Below are positions 42,320 to 51,000 of a DNA stretch of 64,000 nucleotides, piece after piece. The position numbers and the translations under genes are program-made. This DNA is from Bog-756 sp963753905. GTDB lineage: Bacteria > Actinomycetota > Acidimicrobiia > Acidimicrobiales > RAAP-2. Each line of letters starts with the position of its first letter. Position 1 is the stretch's first letter. The notes beneath the pieces were generated by a model that was given only the letters and a program-made list of their open reading frames with translations, made no database searches and was not told the DNA's origin. The stretch spans positions 1,674,001 through 1,738,000 of the forward strand of contig CAVWDZ010000001.1 in assembly GCA_963753905.1 (NCBI GenBank), written 5' to 3'.

Positions 42320-43135
42320 ATGCGCGGTGCGCGAATTCAGAGGGTCGTCGCCGCAGTTGCCATGACCATGATCATGGGAGGCGTGGGCATGGTGACAGCC
42401 GGAGCGGCGTGGAGTGCGGGGCTGCACCATTCGAACCATTCGAAGCCGGCGCTGCGCTTCGACACCTACCTCCGCCAGGCCGTCTTGGTCATCCCGAATC
42501 CTGCATGTCCGAAGTCGTGGCGCCACTGCCATTGGATGCTCTATCTCGATCGACCCGACGCATCCGGGCCCCACACCTGGGTGGTCGGGACCTCCGGGCG
42601 TCTGTCGCTGCCTGTCGACGACTGCGGGCTCTACCAGGCCGATGCGCTCGTCGATACCGGCTCCTACTGGAATTGGACGTACGTGACCGGTATTCGGGCA
42701 ACGATCGACTACTGCCCGTCCACCACGACGACGAGTAGCAGCACCAGCACGACCTCGACGAGTACGACCACGACGAGCACGACCGGCCCGCCCCACACGT
42801 CGAACAGCACGCCCCCGTCGACGGCGGCCCCGGGTGTGGCTGCCTCGAACACGACGCCGACCACCGCGGTTCTCCCCTTCACCGGCTCCACGACCGTGGA
42901 CACGGCCAGTCCCACCACGGGGGCGCCGGATGCGGCAGCGAGCGCCACCCTCCCCTTCACCGGCGTGGATCTCCGTCCCCTCGTCATCCTCGGGTCGGCG
43001 CTGATCCTCCTCGGTGGCCTGCTCCTCTCGTCCTACGAGTCGCGCAGGCGCCTCCTCCGCCGAGCTGCGGCTATCCGTCCCAGCCACATCAGCAGCGGCG
43101 TCCGACGGACGAGCTCCTGGTTCCTCGGCCTCTGA
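42320..43135 (+). CDS. Surface protein with Thr/Ser stalk and LPFTG sorting signal
   Basis: This 271-residue protein has a signal peptide (VVAAVAMTMIMGGVGMVTAGAAWS, about 9-32), a small cysteine-containing domain (CPKSWRHCHW, CGLYQADALVDTG, about 45-135) and a Thr/Ser-rich stalk (about 136-190). Two LPFTG motifs follow (about 188 and 218). The second is followed by a membrane segment (LVILGSALILLGGLLLSSY) and a basic tail, the standard sortase signal. It should be anchored to the cell wall. No sortase is in the window. Confidence 0.8.
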   Translation: MRGARIQRVVAAVAMTMIMGGVGMVTAGAAWSAGLHHSNHSKPALRFDTYLRQAVLVIPNPACPKSWRHCHWMLYLDRPDASGPHTWVVGTSGRLSLPVDDCGLYQADALVDTGSYWNWTYVTGIRATIDYCPSTTTTSSSTSTTSTSTTTTSTTGPPHTSNSTPPSTAAPGVAASNTTPTTAVLPFTGSTTVDTASPTTGAPDAAASATLPFTGVDLRPLVILGSALILLGGLLLSSYESRRRLLRRAAAIRPSHISSGVRRTSSWFLGL

Positions 43136-43162
43136 TCGCTCGTTCAGGACCGTCCGCGAAGG

Positions 43163-44149
43163 TCAGCCCAGTCCGGATGTCGCGGTCGCGAACCGCTCGA
43201 GTTCGCGCGGGACGTCCGGTCCCGCCGGCTGGAACGCGATCTCGGTGACTCCGACGGCGGCCAGCTCGTCGACCTTGCCGCGCACCTCGGCCGCCGTCCC
43301 GGTCAACGTCAGAGCTCCGATCAGGGACGCACCTGCCCGGACAGCCGGTCCGTCGCGGCGGTTGGCCTCGACGAGGTGCCCTTCGTGGATGGCCAGATGG
43401 CGTTCGCGTGCGGGAACCGCCTCGGTCTCCTCGCGCCATGCACGCCCACCCGGCAAGGCATCGACCCCATCGGCACCCCCCCGCAGATAGGTACCGTGAT
43501 AGACGACGGCCAGCGCCGGCCCGCCCGCGGTGATCACCCGCTCGGACGTGCGATCCTCTCCCTCATCGAGCACGGTCCCCATCGTCAGGAGCGGTCGCCA
43601 CTGCTGCTCGGAGGAGCTCGGGACCATCGCCGAGAAGACTCCGTCGGCCAGGTCTGCGGCCACGGCCATGCCCTTCGGGCCGTCGGCGCCGACCAGGATG
43701 GGGACCTCGAGCGGGCGTGGGGTACCGAACCCGTCCGGCTGGAGCATCCGGAGCACGTGGCCGTCCCACACCGCGTCGTCTCCGTGGAGCAGGGCGCGCA
43801 GGACCCGGATGTAGGTGGCGACCTCGCTCCAGCGCATCGGCCGCTGACCGAGCACCATTCGGCCGGTGAACCCGGCACCGATGGCGACCGCGACCCGTCC
43901 GGGAGCCTGTGCGGCCAGCGTGGTGATCGCTGCGGCGGTGACCATCGGGTGCCGCAGGCTCGGGACGAGGACGGCCGGGCCGAGCCCGATCGAGCGGGTC
44001 CGCTCGGCGGCGAGAGCGAGCACCATCCACACGTCCGAGTACAGCGCCGGAGAGTCGTAGTACCACGCCCGCCGGTACCCGAGCCCCTCTGCAATCGCGG
44101 TGTGCTCCACAGCGTCGAGCGATGGCGGGAACGCACAGGAGATGTCCAT
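43163..44149 (-). CDS. LLM-class F420-type oxidoreductase
   Basis: This 328-residue luciferase-like protein starts MDISCAFPPSLDAVEHTAIAE. Typical features are GYRRAWYYDSPALYSD (about 27-42), IGLGPAVLVPSLRHPM, RVAVAIGAGFTGR and VPILVGADGPKG. It is the third such oxidoreductase in the window. Start ATG 44149. The substrate is unknown. Confidence 0.87.
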   Translation of the reverse strand: MDISCAFPPSLDAVEHTAIAEGLGYRRAWYYDSPALYSDVWMVLALAAERTRSIGLGPAVLVPSLRHPMVTAAAITTLAAQAPGRVAVAIGAGFTGRMVLGQRPMRWSEVATYIRVLRALLHGDDAVWDGHVLRMLQPDGFGTPRPLEVPILVGADGPKGMAVAADLADGVFSAMVPSSSEQQWRPLLTMGTVLDEGEDRTSERVITAGGPALAVVYHGTYLRGGADGVDALPGGRAWREETEAVPARERHLAIHEGHLVEANRRDGPAVRAGASLIGALTLTGTAAEVRGKVDELAAVGVTEIAFQPAGPDVPRELERFATATSGLG

Positions 44150-44262
44150 GGCGCGCAAGCTACCAGCATGCTCCTCGCCCGTCGGGGGACGTGCACGGCG
44201 ATCGCCGCATACGCGGGGCTAGGAGCCAACCCCGCGGAGTGCACGTACCCGCTACCCCTCCC

Positions 44263-44817
44263 GTGGTGACCCTGCGGAAGCTCCGCTCGTCTGACCTCGA
44301 GCTGGTCCGGACATGGCTGGACGAACCGCACGTAGCCCGTTGGTACCTGCTGGGATCGACTGCCGAGCGCGAGCTCGAGGACCTGCGGGCGTGCCTCGCC
44401 GGAACCGAGCCAACCCACTTGTTGACGGTGGTGGACGACGACCGGCCGATCGGTTGGTGCCAGTGGTACCACTGTGCCGACTACCCGGATCATGCCGCGG
44501 CGATCGACGCGAGGCCGGGCGACATCGGCATCGACTACGCGATCGGCGACCCGTCATACATCGGACGCGGCGTCGGCACCGAACTGGTCTCGCTGCTGGT
44601 CGATCACGTGAGGGATCTCCACCCTGTCTCCGGGGTCATCGCCGACCCGCAGGCGGCGCACGTCGCTTCCCGCAGGGCTCTTGCGCACAACGGGTTCGCG
44701 CTGCTCGGCGTGCGCCCGGTTGCCACCGAGCCGACGGACCATCTCATGGCCATCTACCGGCTGGAGGCAGCTGGCTGGCACCCGCCGACGCGCAGCCGAC
44801 CGGCGACCGGGACCTAG
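44263..44817 (+). CDS. GNAT-family N-acetyltransferase, AAC(6')-like
   Basis: This 184-residue GNAT enzyme transfers an acetyl group from acetyl-CoA. VTLRKLRSSDLELVRTWLDEPHVARWY (about 2-28) and DIGIDYAIGDPSYIGRGVGTELV (about 87-109), containing the R/Q-x-x-G-x-G/A loop GRGVGT, are close to aminoglycoside 6'-acetyltransferases and siderophore-type acetyltransferases. Two tandem GTG codons (44263, 44266) can start it. Resistance activity is possible but not proved. Confidence 0.83.
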   Translation: MVTLRKLRSSDLELVRTWLDEPHVARWYLLGSTAERELEDLRACLAGTEPTHLLTVVDDDRPIGWCQWYHCADYPDHAAAIDARPGDIGIDYAIGDPSYIGRGVGTELVSLLVDHVRDLHPVSGVIADPQAAHVASRRALAHNGFALLGVRPVATEPTDHLMAIYRLEAAGWHPPTRSRPATGT

Positions 44818-44854
44818 CGGTGGTGCCGTTTCCGGGGATCGGATCGGCCGTACC

Positions 44855-45256
44855 CTACCGATCCGCCTGACCCTCCGCTGCGTAGTCGCGGGCGAGCTGG
44901 GATGGCGCACAAGCCAGCCACGCATCGACGATCCCGTCCCGCAACGCGCCCGTGGATGCCGTCTTCAGGTGAACGAGTACCGCAGCGTATCCGTCGAAAT
45001 GCGGGATGGTGAAGAAGACACCCGGGTGCGAGGCGAGGACAGCCTCCTTCTCGCCGAGGTCCGCCACGCTGAGCGCAAGGATGGGTCCATCGGGCACCGC
45101 TCGGTCCCCGAACCGCTCGATGTCCGCCTTGCTGAACGGTCGTTCCCAAGCGAACGCTTTTCCGCGCACGAACCAGGTGCGGTGCCCGTGCCGCTCCCCC
45201 TCGGATACCTCGGGCAGCCCCGAGGCCAGACGCGCTACGTCGGCGAACGTCGCCAC
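44855..45256 (-). CDS. MmcQ/YjbR-family DNA-binding-like protein
   Basis: This 133-residue protein has the MmcQ/YjbR pattern: LPEVSEGERHGHRTWFVRGKAFAW (about 15-38), LALSVADLGEKEAVLASHPGVFFTIPHFDGYAAVLVHL (about 59-96) and VDAWLACAPSQLA. The family has a CyaY-like fold, and function is unknown. GTG 45256 starts the conserved part. Confidence 0.82.
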   Translation of the reverse strand: MATFADVARLASGLPEVSEGERHGHRTWFVRGKAFAWERPFSKADIERFGDRAVPDGPILALSVADLGEKEAVLASHPGVFFTIPHFDGYAAVLVHLKTASTGALRDGIVDAWLACAPSQLARDYAAEGQADR

Positions 45257-45269
45257 GGTCCGACCGCGC

Positions 45270-45500
45270 TCAGTCCGCCGGAACCGACGGTGCTGCATCC
45301 ACGGCTTGTCTGCGGCCGAACAGCCAGTAGGCAATCGAGTTGCCGGGATTTGCGAGTATCACCACGTGCCAAAACCGCTTGGTACCCCGAATCTCACCCT
45401 CCGAGCGGCGGTCGAGGTCACGCCAGGCAACGGTCGCCAGTACCAGGTCGACCACCACAAGAGCCGCAAGAACCTTCGGCTTCGGGCGGCGTCGTTCCAC
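45270..45500 (-). CDS. Small PLDc_N-like membrane protein
   Basis: This 76-residue protein has a first membrane segment (VLAALVVVDLVLATVAWRDL, about 10-29), a loop with RRSEGEIRGTKRFW, then a second (HVVILANPGNSIAYWLFGRR, about 45-64). That is the two-helix layout of PLDc_N/phospholipase D N-terminal-type membrane proteins. GTG 45500 is the most likely start. Confidence 0.65.
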   Translation of the reverse strand: MERRRPKPKVLAALVVVDLVLATVAWRDLDRRSEGEIRGTKRFWHVVILANPGNSIAYWLFGRRQAVDAAPSVPAD

Positions 45501-45568
45501 AGTTGGAGTATGCCACTCAGTGGTCTCGGCCGGCCCGGGCGGACGGAACCGTGGCCCGGCTGTGCCGG

Positions 45569-46426
45569 CTAGCCGCTCGCCTGGATGGTGGCGATGACGT
45601 TCGAGGACACCTCGCCCCAGTAATCGAAGGCGTGCGCACCGCCGGGCAGGATGATCTCGTTCACATTGCACCCGTTGGCCTCGAGCGCCGCAGTCATCGC
45701 CGACGGCTGGTCCAGCGGCATGAGCTCGTTGGAACTGTTGTAGATGAGCCATGTTCCCGGGCAGTTGGTCGGGGTCACGTGGTCGGCCGGCGACCACTGG
45801 GCCTCGACGTTGGGGGTGCAGGTGGTGAGCCGGCACCCGAGTGCGACGGCTGCCCGATATGCGAGGCCCGGCGAGGTAACCCCTGCCATGCCGTCAGGGA
45901 TGAGGGAGGTGAAGCTGAACGCCCCGGAGAGGGTGACCACCGCCTTGACCGTGCCGGGGGGCAGCGATTGGGAGAGCGAGGCCGCGAGGTCGCCGCCTGC
46001 CGAGAGACCGATAATGGTGAGGTTGTTCGGGTCTCCGTTGTACTCCGTCGCGCGGGCGAGGATCCAGTTGGTGGCGAGCTCCAGCTGGTAGGTCTGGAGC
46101 GGAAGGGCTGAAAAGATCAGGGACTCTGTCGCGTAGTTGACGTCCACCACGGTGAAGCCCGCCGCCTGTAGGTCCGCCGCGACCACCGGGGTGTTCCCAT
46201 ACGCTTCGATGCCCGAAGCCCACCCACCGCCGTGGACCAGCATCACCAGGCGCGCGCCCGGATTCGCTGCGGGGTACACCGACAACGTCTCGAATGGTCC
46301 CCCGCCGTAGGAAAGGTTGGTCACCGGGCCAGGCAACGCATTCGCCGGCGCCGCGTCGATCGCGCACAACACGCCGAGCATTATCACTACCGCCGCGCCG
46401 AGCCGCGCCAGTCTCCGTCCGATCAT
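45569..46426 (-). CDS. Secreted alpha/beta hydrolase (esterase)
   Basis: This 285-residue exported esterase has a signal peptide (LGAAVVIMLGVLCAIDAAPANA, about 9-30), an oxyanion motif HGGGWASG (about 65-72), the nucleophile elbow GLSAGGDLA (about 140-148) and a His in GGAHAFDYW near the end. HGGG plus GxSxGG is typical of the hormone-sensitive-lipase/BD-FAE type. Cys pairs suggest export. Confidence 0.88.
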   Translation of the reverse strand: MIGRRLARLGAAVVIMLGVLCAIDAAPANALPGPVTNLSYGGGPFETLSVYPAANPGARLVMLVHGGGWASGIEAYGNTPVVAADLQAAGFTVVDVNYATESLIFSALPLQTYQLELATNWILARATEYNGDPNNLTIIGLSAGGDLAASLSQSLPPGTVKAVVTLSGAFSFTSLIPDGMAGVTSPGLAYRAAVALGCRLTTCTPNVEAQWSPADHVTPTNCPGTWLIYNSSNELMPLDQPSAMTAALEANGCNVNEIILPGGAHAFDYWGEVSSNVIATIQASG

Positions 46427-46716
46427 GAGTCCCGCCTCTCCGGCGCCCCCACGGCGCCACCCGAGTGCTGACGCGTCAGCTCCGCTTGCGCTGTCAGCAT
46501 CGCCGGTGGTGTACGACGAGTCAAGTCAATCGCGCACACGGCGCACCACACGATGCATGGCGAGATCGTTCACACTGTGACGCGGGTGTGAACCTTGCAC
46601 CATTGGGCGGATGATCGAGGGGTGTGCGCTGTGGATCCTTGTCCAGATCGTCCAATTCCCCAACCGGCAGAGCACCTACAGCGTCACTCAGCGTGAGGAA
46701 CTACGCTGGGCGCCCG

Positions 46717-46893
46717 ATGACCAGATTGCGGTCCCCGACCAAGAGTGGCGGGCAGGAGCGCCTCCGGCGAATGATCCACTGTCTCTACTGCGACCAGGTC
46801 GTGACAAGAGGGCTCGCTGCCAAGTACTGCTCTCCTGCGTGCCGGCAGGCCGCATACCGTCTCCGCGCTCGAAGGACGAAGCCGGCCACCTGA
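46717..46893 (+). CDS. Small zinc-ribbon-like protein
   Basis: This 58-residue protein ends with CLYCDQVV...AAKYCSPACRQAAYRLRAR, a CxxC...CxxxC pattern of small zinc fingers common in actinobacteria. ATG 46717 is chosen; ATG 46771 would leave 40 residues. The function is unknown. Confidence 0.5.
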   Translation: MTRLRSPTKSGGQERLRRMIHCLYCDQVVTRGLAAKYCSPACRQAAYRLRARRTKPAT

Positions 46894-47199
46894 CGGCGCG
46901 CCCGCTGCGTCGTTCGCCACCGGTGCTCGTCGTCCACCGGCTGCAGACACGACGGTGGGCTGAGGCGATACCGGAAGCACCTGTTGACTGCTCGGGTGCC
47001 GGGGCGTTCGTCAGCGCGTTCGGAGCGGTGATCGGGCCGTCGATGCGCTGACCCCGTCCGTCGCCCTCGACAGCGGTCGAGAACAGACGGGGGGGACCCC
47101 ACCGAACCCTCACATTCCAGATACGGATCCTTCACGTTCCACCTGCACAATCGCGGTGGATACCAAGAAACCCCCCCCATCACTCAGAAGGAGCCAGTC
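46894..47199. other. Non-coding stretch, no gene seen
   Basis: About 306 bases before the secreted protein at 47,200. The last 30 bases hold a run of C and AAGGAG ahead of the ATG. No convincing ORF or RNA is visible. Confidence 0.4.
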
Positions 47200-47634
47200 A
47201 TGTTGAAGAAGACCGTCGCACCCCTCGTCATCGCCGCCGCCCTCCTCGGAGGACTTGCCGTCAGCACATCCGCATATGCAGCCGCTCCCCCGACGGCAGC
47301 GAGCGCCACAGTCCACGCAGGGAAACAACCGCTCCGGGCCTGGCTCCGTGCGCACCGCGTGGAGATTCGCCGTGAGGGAGCGATCATCAGCGCCAAGACC
47401 ATCGGGGTGACCCCTCAGGTGCTGTTCAGCGAGCTGCATTCGGGCAAGTCCATCGCCGAGGTGGCCGGTGAGCACAACGTGAGTGCGCAGACAGTGGTCA
47501 ATGCCCTGGACAGCGCGGTGGACGCCAAGATCACCCAGGCCGTGACCGACCACACGCTCACGCAGACACGGGCGCAGAAGATCGAGGCCGTGCTGCCCAA
47601 GTACCTGACCGACGCAGTCAACCGCGTGCGCTGA
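47200..47634 (+). CDS. Small secreted helical protein
   Basis: This 144-residue protein has a signal peptide with AYA-A cleavage (VIAAALLGGLAVSTSAYAAA, about 10-29). The mature part is helical, with GVTPQVLFSELHSGKSIAEVAGEHNVSAQTVVNAL (about 67-101) as its core. Similar secreted proteins with this LxxGKSIAEVA motif are common in actinobacteria and have unknown function. AAGGAG lies 8 bases before the ATG, and a strong hairpin follows the stop. Confidence 0.8.
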   Translation: MLKKTVAPLVIAAALLGGLAVSTSAYAAAPPTAASATVHAGKQPLRAWLRAHRVEIRREGAIISAKTIGVTPQVLFSELHSGKSIAEVAGEHNVSAQTVVNALDSAVDAKITQAVTDHTLTQTRAQKIEAVLPKYLTDAVNRVR

Positions 47635-47649
47635 TCTCGCAGCGAGCAG

Positions 47650-47684
47650 CCAACGCGGGAGGGATTCTGCCCTTCCCGCGTTGG
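47650..47684 (+). terminator. Hairpin after the small secreted gene
   Basis: CCAACGCGGGA (47650-47660) pairs perfectly with TCCCGCGTTGG (47674-47684) around 13 bases, within which GGG/CCC can extend the stem. It starts 15 bases after the stop codon. No U-tract follows, as is common in GC-rich bacteria. Confidence 0.7.
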
Positions 47685-47813
47685 CGCGTCCGCCGACAGC
47701 GCTCCTCGTCGCGAGAACGACGACCGCCGGTTCGTGCGTCAGATGCCCGCGGTGCTCTTGTCAGTACAGAGACACCGTCTCGAGATCGACCCTGGGTCAT
47801 CAATCAGTGACCG

Positions 47814-48482
47814 TCAGATCGAGATGAGATAGCTCGCCAACTCAGCTGGTCGGGCCAGGGCGATCAAGTGACCGCCCGGAAGCTCGTCGACCTCGATCCC
47901 CAACCGCTCCAGAGCGACGCGACGCTGGAATGAACACGGGAAGAACCTGTCCTCCCGACCTGTGACGACCCGGATCGGAACCCGCGGCCACGACATGAAG
48001 TCGCAAATCGCAGCGAACACGGTCTCGGACTCCTCACGTTGATGTGACGCACCGCCCGCGATCACCTCCTCCGGAACATCGTGAAGGAAGTAGGTGGTCG
48101 GATCGAACTCCGATCGGTAGCCACCCGATGTCGCGGCTGATTCCCGGGCGTCGACGGCCCCGGTATTGCCCCACCACTCCCCTGCTGTCTCTCCTTGCAA
48201 CGGGATCATCGGGTTGATCAGGACGATCGCTCGGACGGCCGTCTGCTCGGCGACGAGCGGGACGACGAACGCTCCGAGCGAGGAGGCGACCAACACCACA
48301 TCGGCCTCGTCGCCGACCGCGCGAAGCACGATCCCTACGTACTCTTGCAACCCGGCCTTGGGGTCGTCCCCGGGGAGATCCACGGGGAGGGCCTCATGAC
48401 CCGATGCCTCGAGGAGCGGAACCACCCGATGCCAGTACCAAGAGGACCCGCCCGACCCCGGGACGAGGACGAACCTGCTCAT
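47814..48482 (-). CDS. Alpha/beta hydrolase
   Basis: This 222-residue soluble hydrolase begins FVLVPGSGGSSWYWHRVVPLLEASGHEALPVDLPG. The nucleophile Ser is in LVASSLGAFVVPL (about 64-76), the acid in TGREDRFFP and the His in PGGHLIALARP (about 201-211). It resembles small esterases of the MenH/EstC group. The substrate is unknown. Confidence 0.87.
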   Translation of the reverse strand: MSRFVLVPGSGGSSWYWHRVVPLLEASGHEALPVDLPGDDPKAGLQEYVGIVLRAVGDEADVVLVASSLGAFVVPLVAEQTAVRAIVLINPMIPLQGETAGEWWGNTGAVDARESAATSGGYRSEFDPTTYFLHDVPEEVIAGGASHQREESETVFAAICDFMSWPRVPIRVVTGREDRFFPCSFQRRVALERLGIEVDELPGGHLIALARPAELASYLISI

Positions 48483-48707
48483 CCGGAGCCCGTCGTGCTG
48501 GCCACGGCTCCAGCGTACGACGGCGGTGCGGCACCCATCGCTTCTTCCGTGCCGAACTGGCTCGTCACGTCGATGGCATCATCGCGCCACCCGGTCACAG
48601 CGCTCCCCTGGTCACCGCGGTTGTCTTGTCCGGCCGCTTCCCTGAGCTGATTCTCCCGTATTCCTATCACTTTCGATCCAATTGGACACCGGGCTACGGT
48701 GAGGGGG

Positions 48708-49994
48708 ATGAAACGAGCAGTGGTTGGTGGGCTCGTAGCAGTGCTCGCAACCGCGGTCATCGTCGGTGCTCCCGTATCCGGAACGTTGTTCGGCGCATCG
48801 GCAGCGGGTGCAGAAGCTCCGGGCCCCTGTGGAGACGTCCTCCTGCCGACGACCGAGTGGCTGGGCGGGGCGGGGGTCGACGTCTACAGCAATGGCACCT
48901 ACCAAGGTACCGGCACAGACTGTGCGAAACCTGGTGGCGTCGCCTACAACTACTTCAACGGGGTGAAGACCGGCCAGAAGTGGCAGGGCACAGAACTGGT
49001 CAATCGGCTGTATCTGTCGAAGGGCTGGATCAAGACGACGTGGGCAGGCAGTCCCGGCTCGACCTTCTACGCAAACGCGCCGTCCAACCTTACGAAGCAG
49101 GCCAACGGATCGGTCTCTCATCTGGGGCCCGGTGACGTCGTCGACATCAACATCTTTCACAACGGGACCGCCAACGGGGCTGTCGTGCTGGTGGTGAACG
49201 ACAGTGCGGCGGCCACTACTGGCACCGTCACCACGGTGAGCCAGAATACCGGGAGCCCGAGCGATGCGACTGTGGAGAGAGACGTGTCGATCAGCCATGG
49301 GACGGTCACGGCCCCCAGTGCCGGAGGACAGACCTATACCGTCATCGGCATCATCCACTCGCCCATCTCATCGATCCAACCGACGCTGACGGCCCTCGCT
49401 TCGACGTCCGGCCCTGCCGGGTTCGCAACGGAGTTCGCCGTGACGTGCCCCCAGAGGGACGAGGACCTCGGCATCGACATCACGGCACCGAGCGAACTGT
49501 CCAGCGGGGAGGACACCTTCTCGTCCGGCACCTATGACTTCTGGGAGCAGACCGCCCTGTCGGCTTCGGTCGGCAGCTATTCGTTCCAGGTCGATTGTGT
49601 CGCCGGCATCCCGGGTAATCGACCTCAGTGGAAGACGACCCACGCGTTTGCACCGGTGGCAATGCACATCACCGGCCCCTCGATCACGCCGACGATCAGT
49701 CCCACGAGCCCGCAGCGCGGCTCAAGCATGACCGTCTCTGACGGCGGAGGCTTCGGCGCGGGTACCTGGGCGTTCGGAACGCTCTTCATCGGGTGGAACT
49801 CCGAGAGCTCATCGGGCACGTTGGAGAACGGGAAGATCACCATCAGCGCCAACGGCGACTGGTCTCCCTATGTTCAGGCCATACCGACATCCGTGCCGGT
49901 GGGTGCAACCATCGAGGTCTCGGTGAGCGCGTGGGGCCCGGGTCAGACCTATACGGTCGATTCGAATGTTGTGACTTCCGGTCCCGTCTCGTAG
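48708..49994 (+). CDS. Exported CHAP-like protein lacking expected catalytic Cys
   Basis: This 428-residue protein has a signal peptide (VVGGLVAVLATAVIVGAPVSG). Its first domain (about 38-165) resembles a CHAP amidase: NRLYLSKGWI...AGSPGSTFYANAPSNL...LGPGDVVDI. The position usually held by the nucleophile Cys reads QGTELVNR (Gly), and the usual His in the GHVAVV-like strand reads GAVVLVV. It may be a binding protein derived from CHAP. Ig-like segments follow to the C-terminus. ATG 48708 has GAGGGGG directly before it; GTG 48699 is an alternative leaderless start. Confidence 0.65.
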   Translation: MKRAVVGGLVAVLATAVIVGAPVSGTLFGASAAGAEAPGPCGDVLLPTTEWLGGAGVDVYSNGTYQGTGTDCAKPGGVAYNYFNGVKTGQKWQGTELVNRLYLSKGWIKTTWAGSPGSTFYANAPSNLTKQANGSVSHLGPGDVVDINIFHNGTANGAVVLVVNDSAAATTGTVTTVSQNTGSPSDATVERDVSISHGTVTAPSAGGQTYTVIGIIHSPISSIQPTLTALASTSGPAGFATEFAVTCPQRDEDLGIDITAPSELSSGEDTFSSGTYDFWEQTALSASVGSYSFQVDCVAGIPGNRPQWKTTHAFAPVAMHITGPSITPTISPTSPQRGSSMTVSDGGGFGAGTWAFGTLFIGWNSESSSGTLENGKITISANGDWSPYVQAIPTSVPVGATIEVSVSAWGPGQTYTVDSNVVTSGPVS

Positions 49995-50037
49995 GTCTGC
50001 CGCTCCGTCGGGCTGAGCGCTCGGATCTCCTCGGGTG

Positions 50038-50733
50038 TCACGTCAACGCGTCGTATTCACCCGCATCGATTGCCATTGCTTCTCGGAGCGCAGCGAGCGT
50101 CTGTGCCCGTGCCCGCTCCTTGGTGAACCGGTGAGCGGAAGGGTCCAGACCCGCCAACGAGATCGCCGCCGTCTGCGCCGACTCCGCGAGCTCCGACCGG
50201 TCCACGACCCGATCGAGGAAGCCAGAAGCGACGGCGTTGGCCGGGGAGAATACCTCGGCGAGCATGACGGACCGGTTGAACGCCGAGGGGGTCAATCGTT
50301 GCCGGAGGAGTTCAACGGCGGCGCGCGGCATCGTGAGGCCGATCGCGACCTCGTTGGCCGTGATCCGGTACGTTCCGGTTGCCCCGATCCGGTAGTCGGT
50401 CGAGAGGAGAAGGAACACTCCCATCGCCACTGCGTGCCCTGTGCAGACACATACCACGGGCCTCGGAAAGGTGAGCAGCCGTTCCGAGAGCAGGAACCCA
50501 CCCTTGAGCATCTGGCCGGCGCCTGGGCCCCCCGAGCGGAGGACGGCCAGGTCGAACCCGCCGGAGAAGATGCCCTCGCGACCTTGGAGGACGACCACGG
50601 CCTGGTCGTTCACTGCTCGATCCAATGCGCCATGGAGCTCGGATTGCATGTCCGGCGAGAGGACGTTCGCCTTGCCGTCATCCATCGTGATCGTGGCGAT
50701 GGAGTCAGCACATGCATAGGTGACGAGACTCAC
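50038..50733 (-). CDS. Enoyl-CoA hydratase/isomerase family protein
   Basis: This 231-residue crotonase-fold protein begins MSLVTYACADSIATITMDDGKANVLS. Oxyanion-hole parts are REGIFSGGFDLAVL (about 52-65) and CTGHAVAMGVFLLLSTDYRIG (about 97-117). At 231 residues it is a little shorter than typical hydratases. The precise substrate is unknown. Confidence 0.87.
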   Translation of the reverse strand: MSLVTYACADSIATITMDDGKANVLSPDMQSELHGALDRAVNDQAVVVLQGREGIFSGGFDLAVLRSGGPGAGQMLKGGFLLSERLLTFPRPVVCVCTGHAVAMGVFLLLSTDYRIGATGTYRITANEVAIGLTMPRAAVELLRQRLTPSAFNRSVMLAEVFSPANAVASGFLDRVVDRSELAESAQTAAISLAGLDPSAHRFTKERARAQTLAALREAMAIDAGEYDALT

Positions 50734-51000
50734 AGGTCGTCACTCTAGTCCCGCTCACACCTCTCTTGACCTGCGGATTATCCTCGAATGCGTTCTCGGG
50801 AGCAGGCACGGCCGACGCTCGGAAGTGCCGGTCCTCGGGCGGTGGTCGAACGACCCCGACGGAGTCCAGACGGATTGCTACGCTGTCGCCGGTCGCAAAG
50901 GGAATGGGATCCGGTTGCAGGCTGGTGTGATCCGGTGTCGAGTTCTGTGGGCGTCCCCCCCGACAGCGACGGAGCCGACACAGAGAGCACGGGTGCACGC

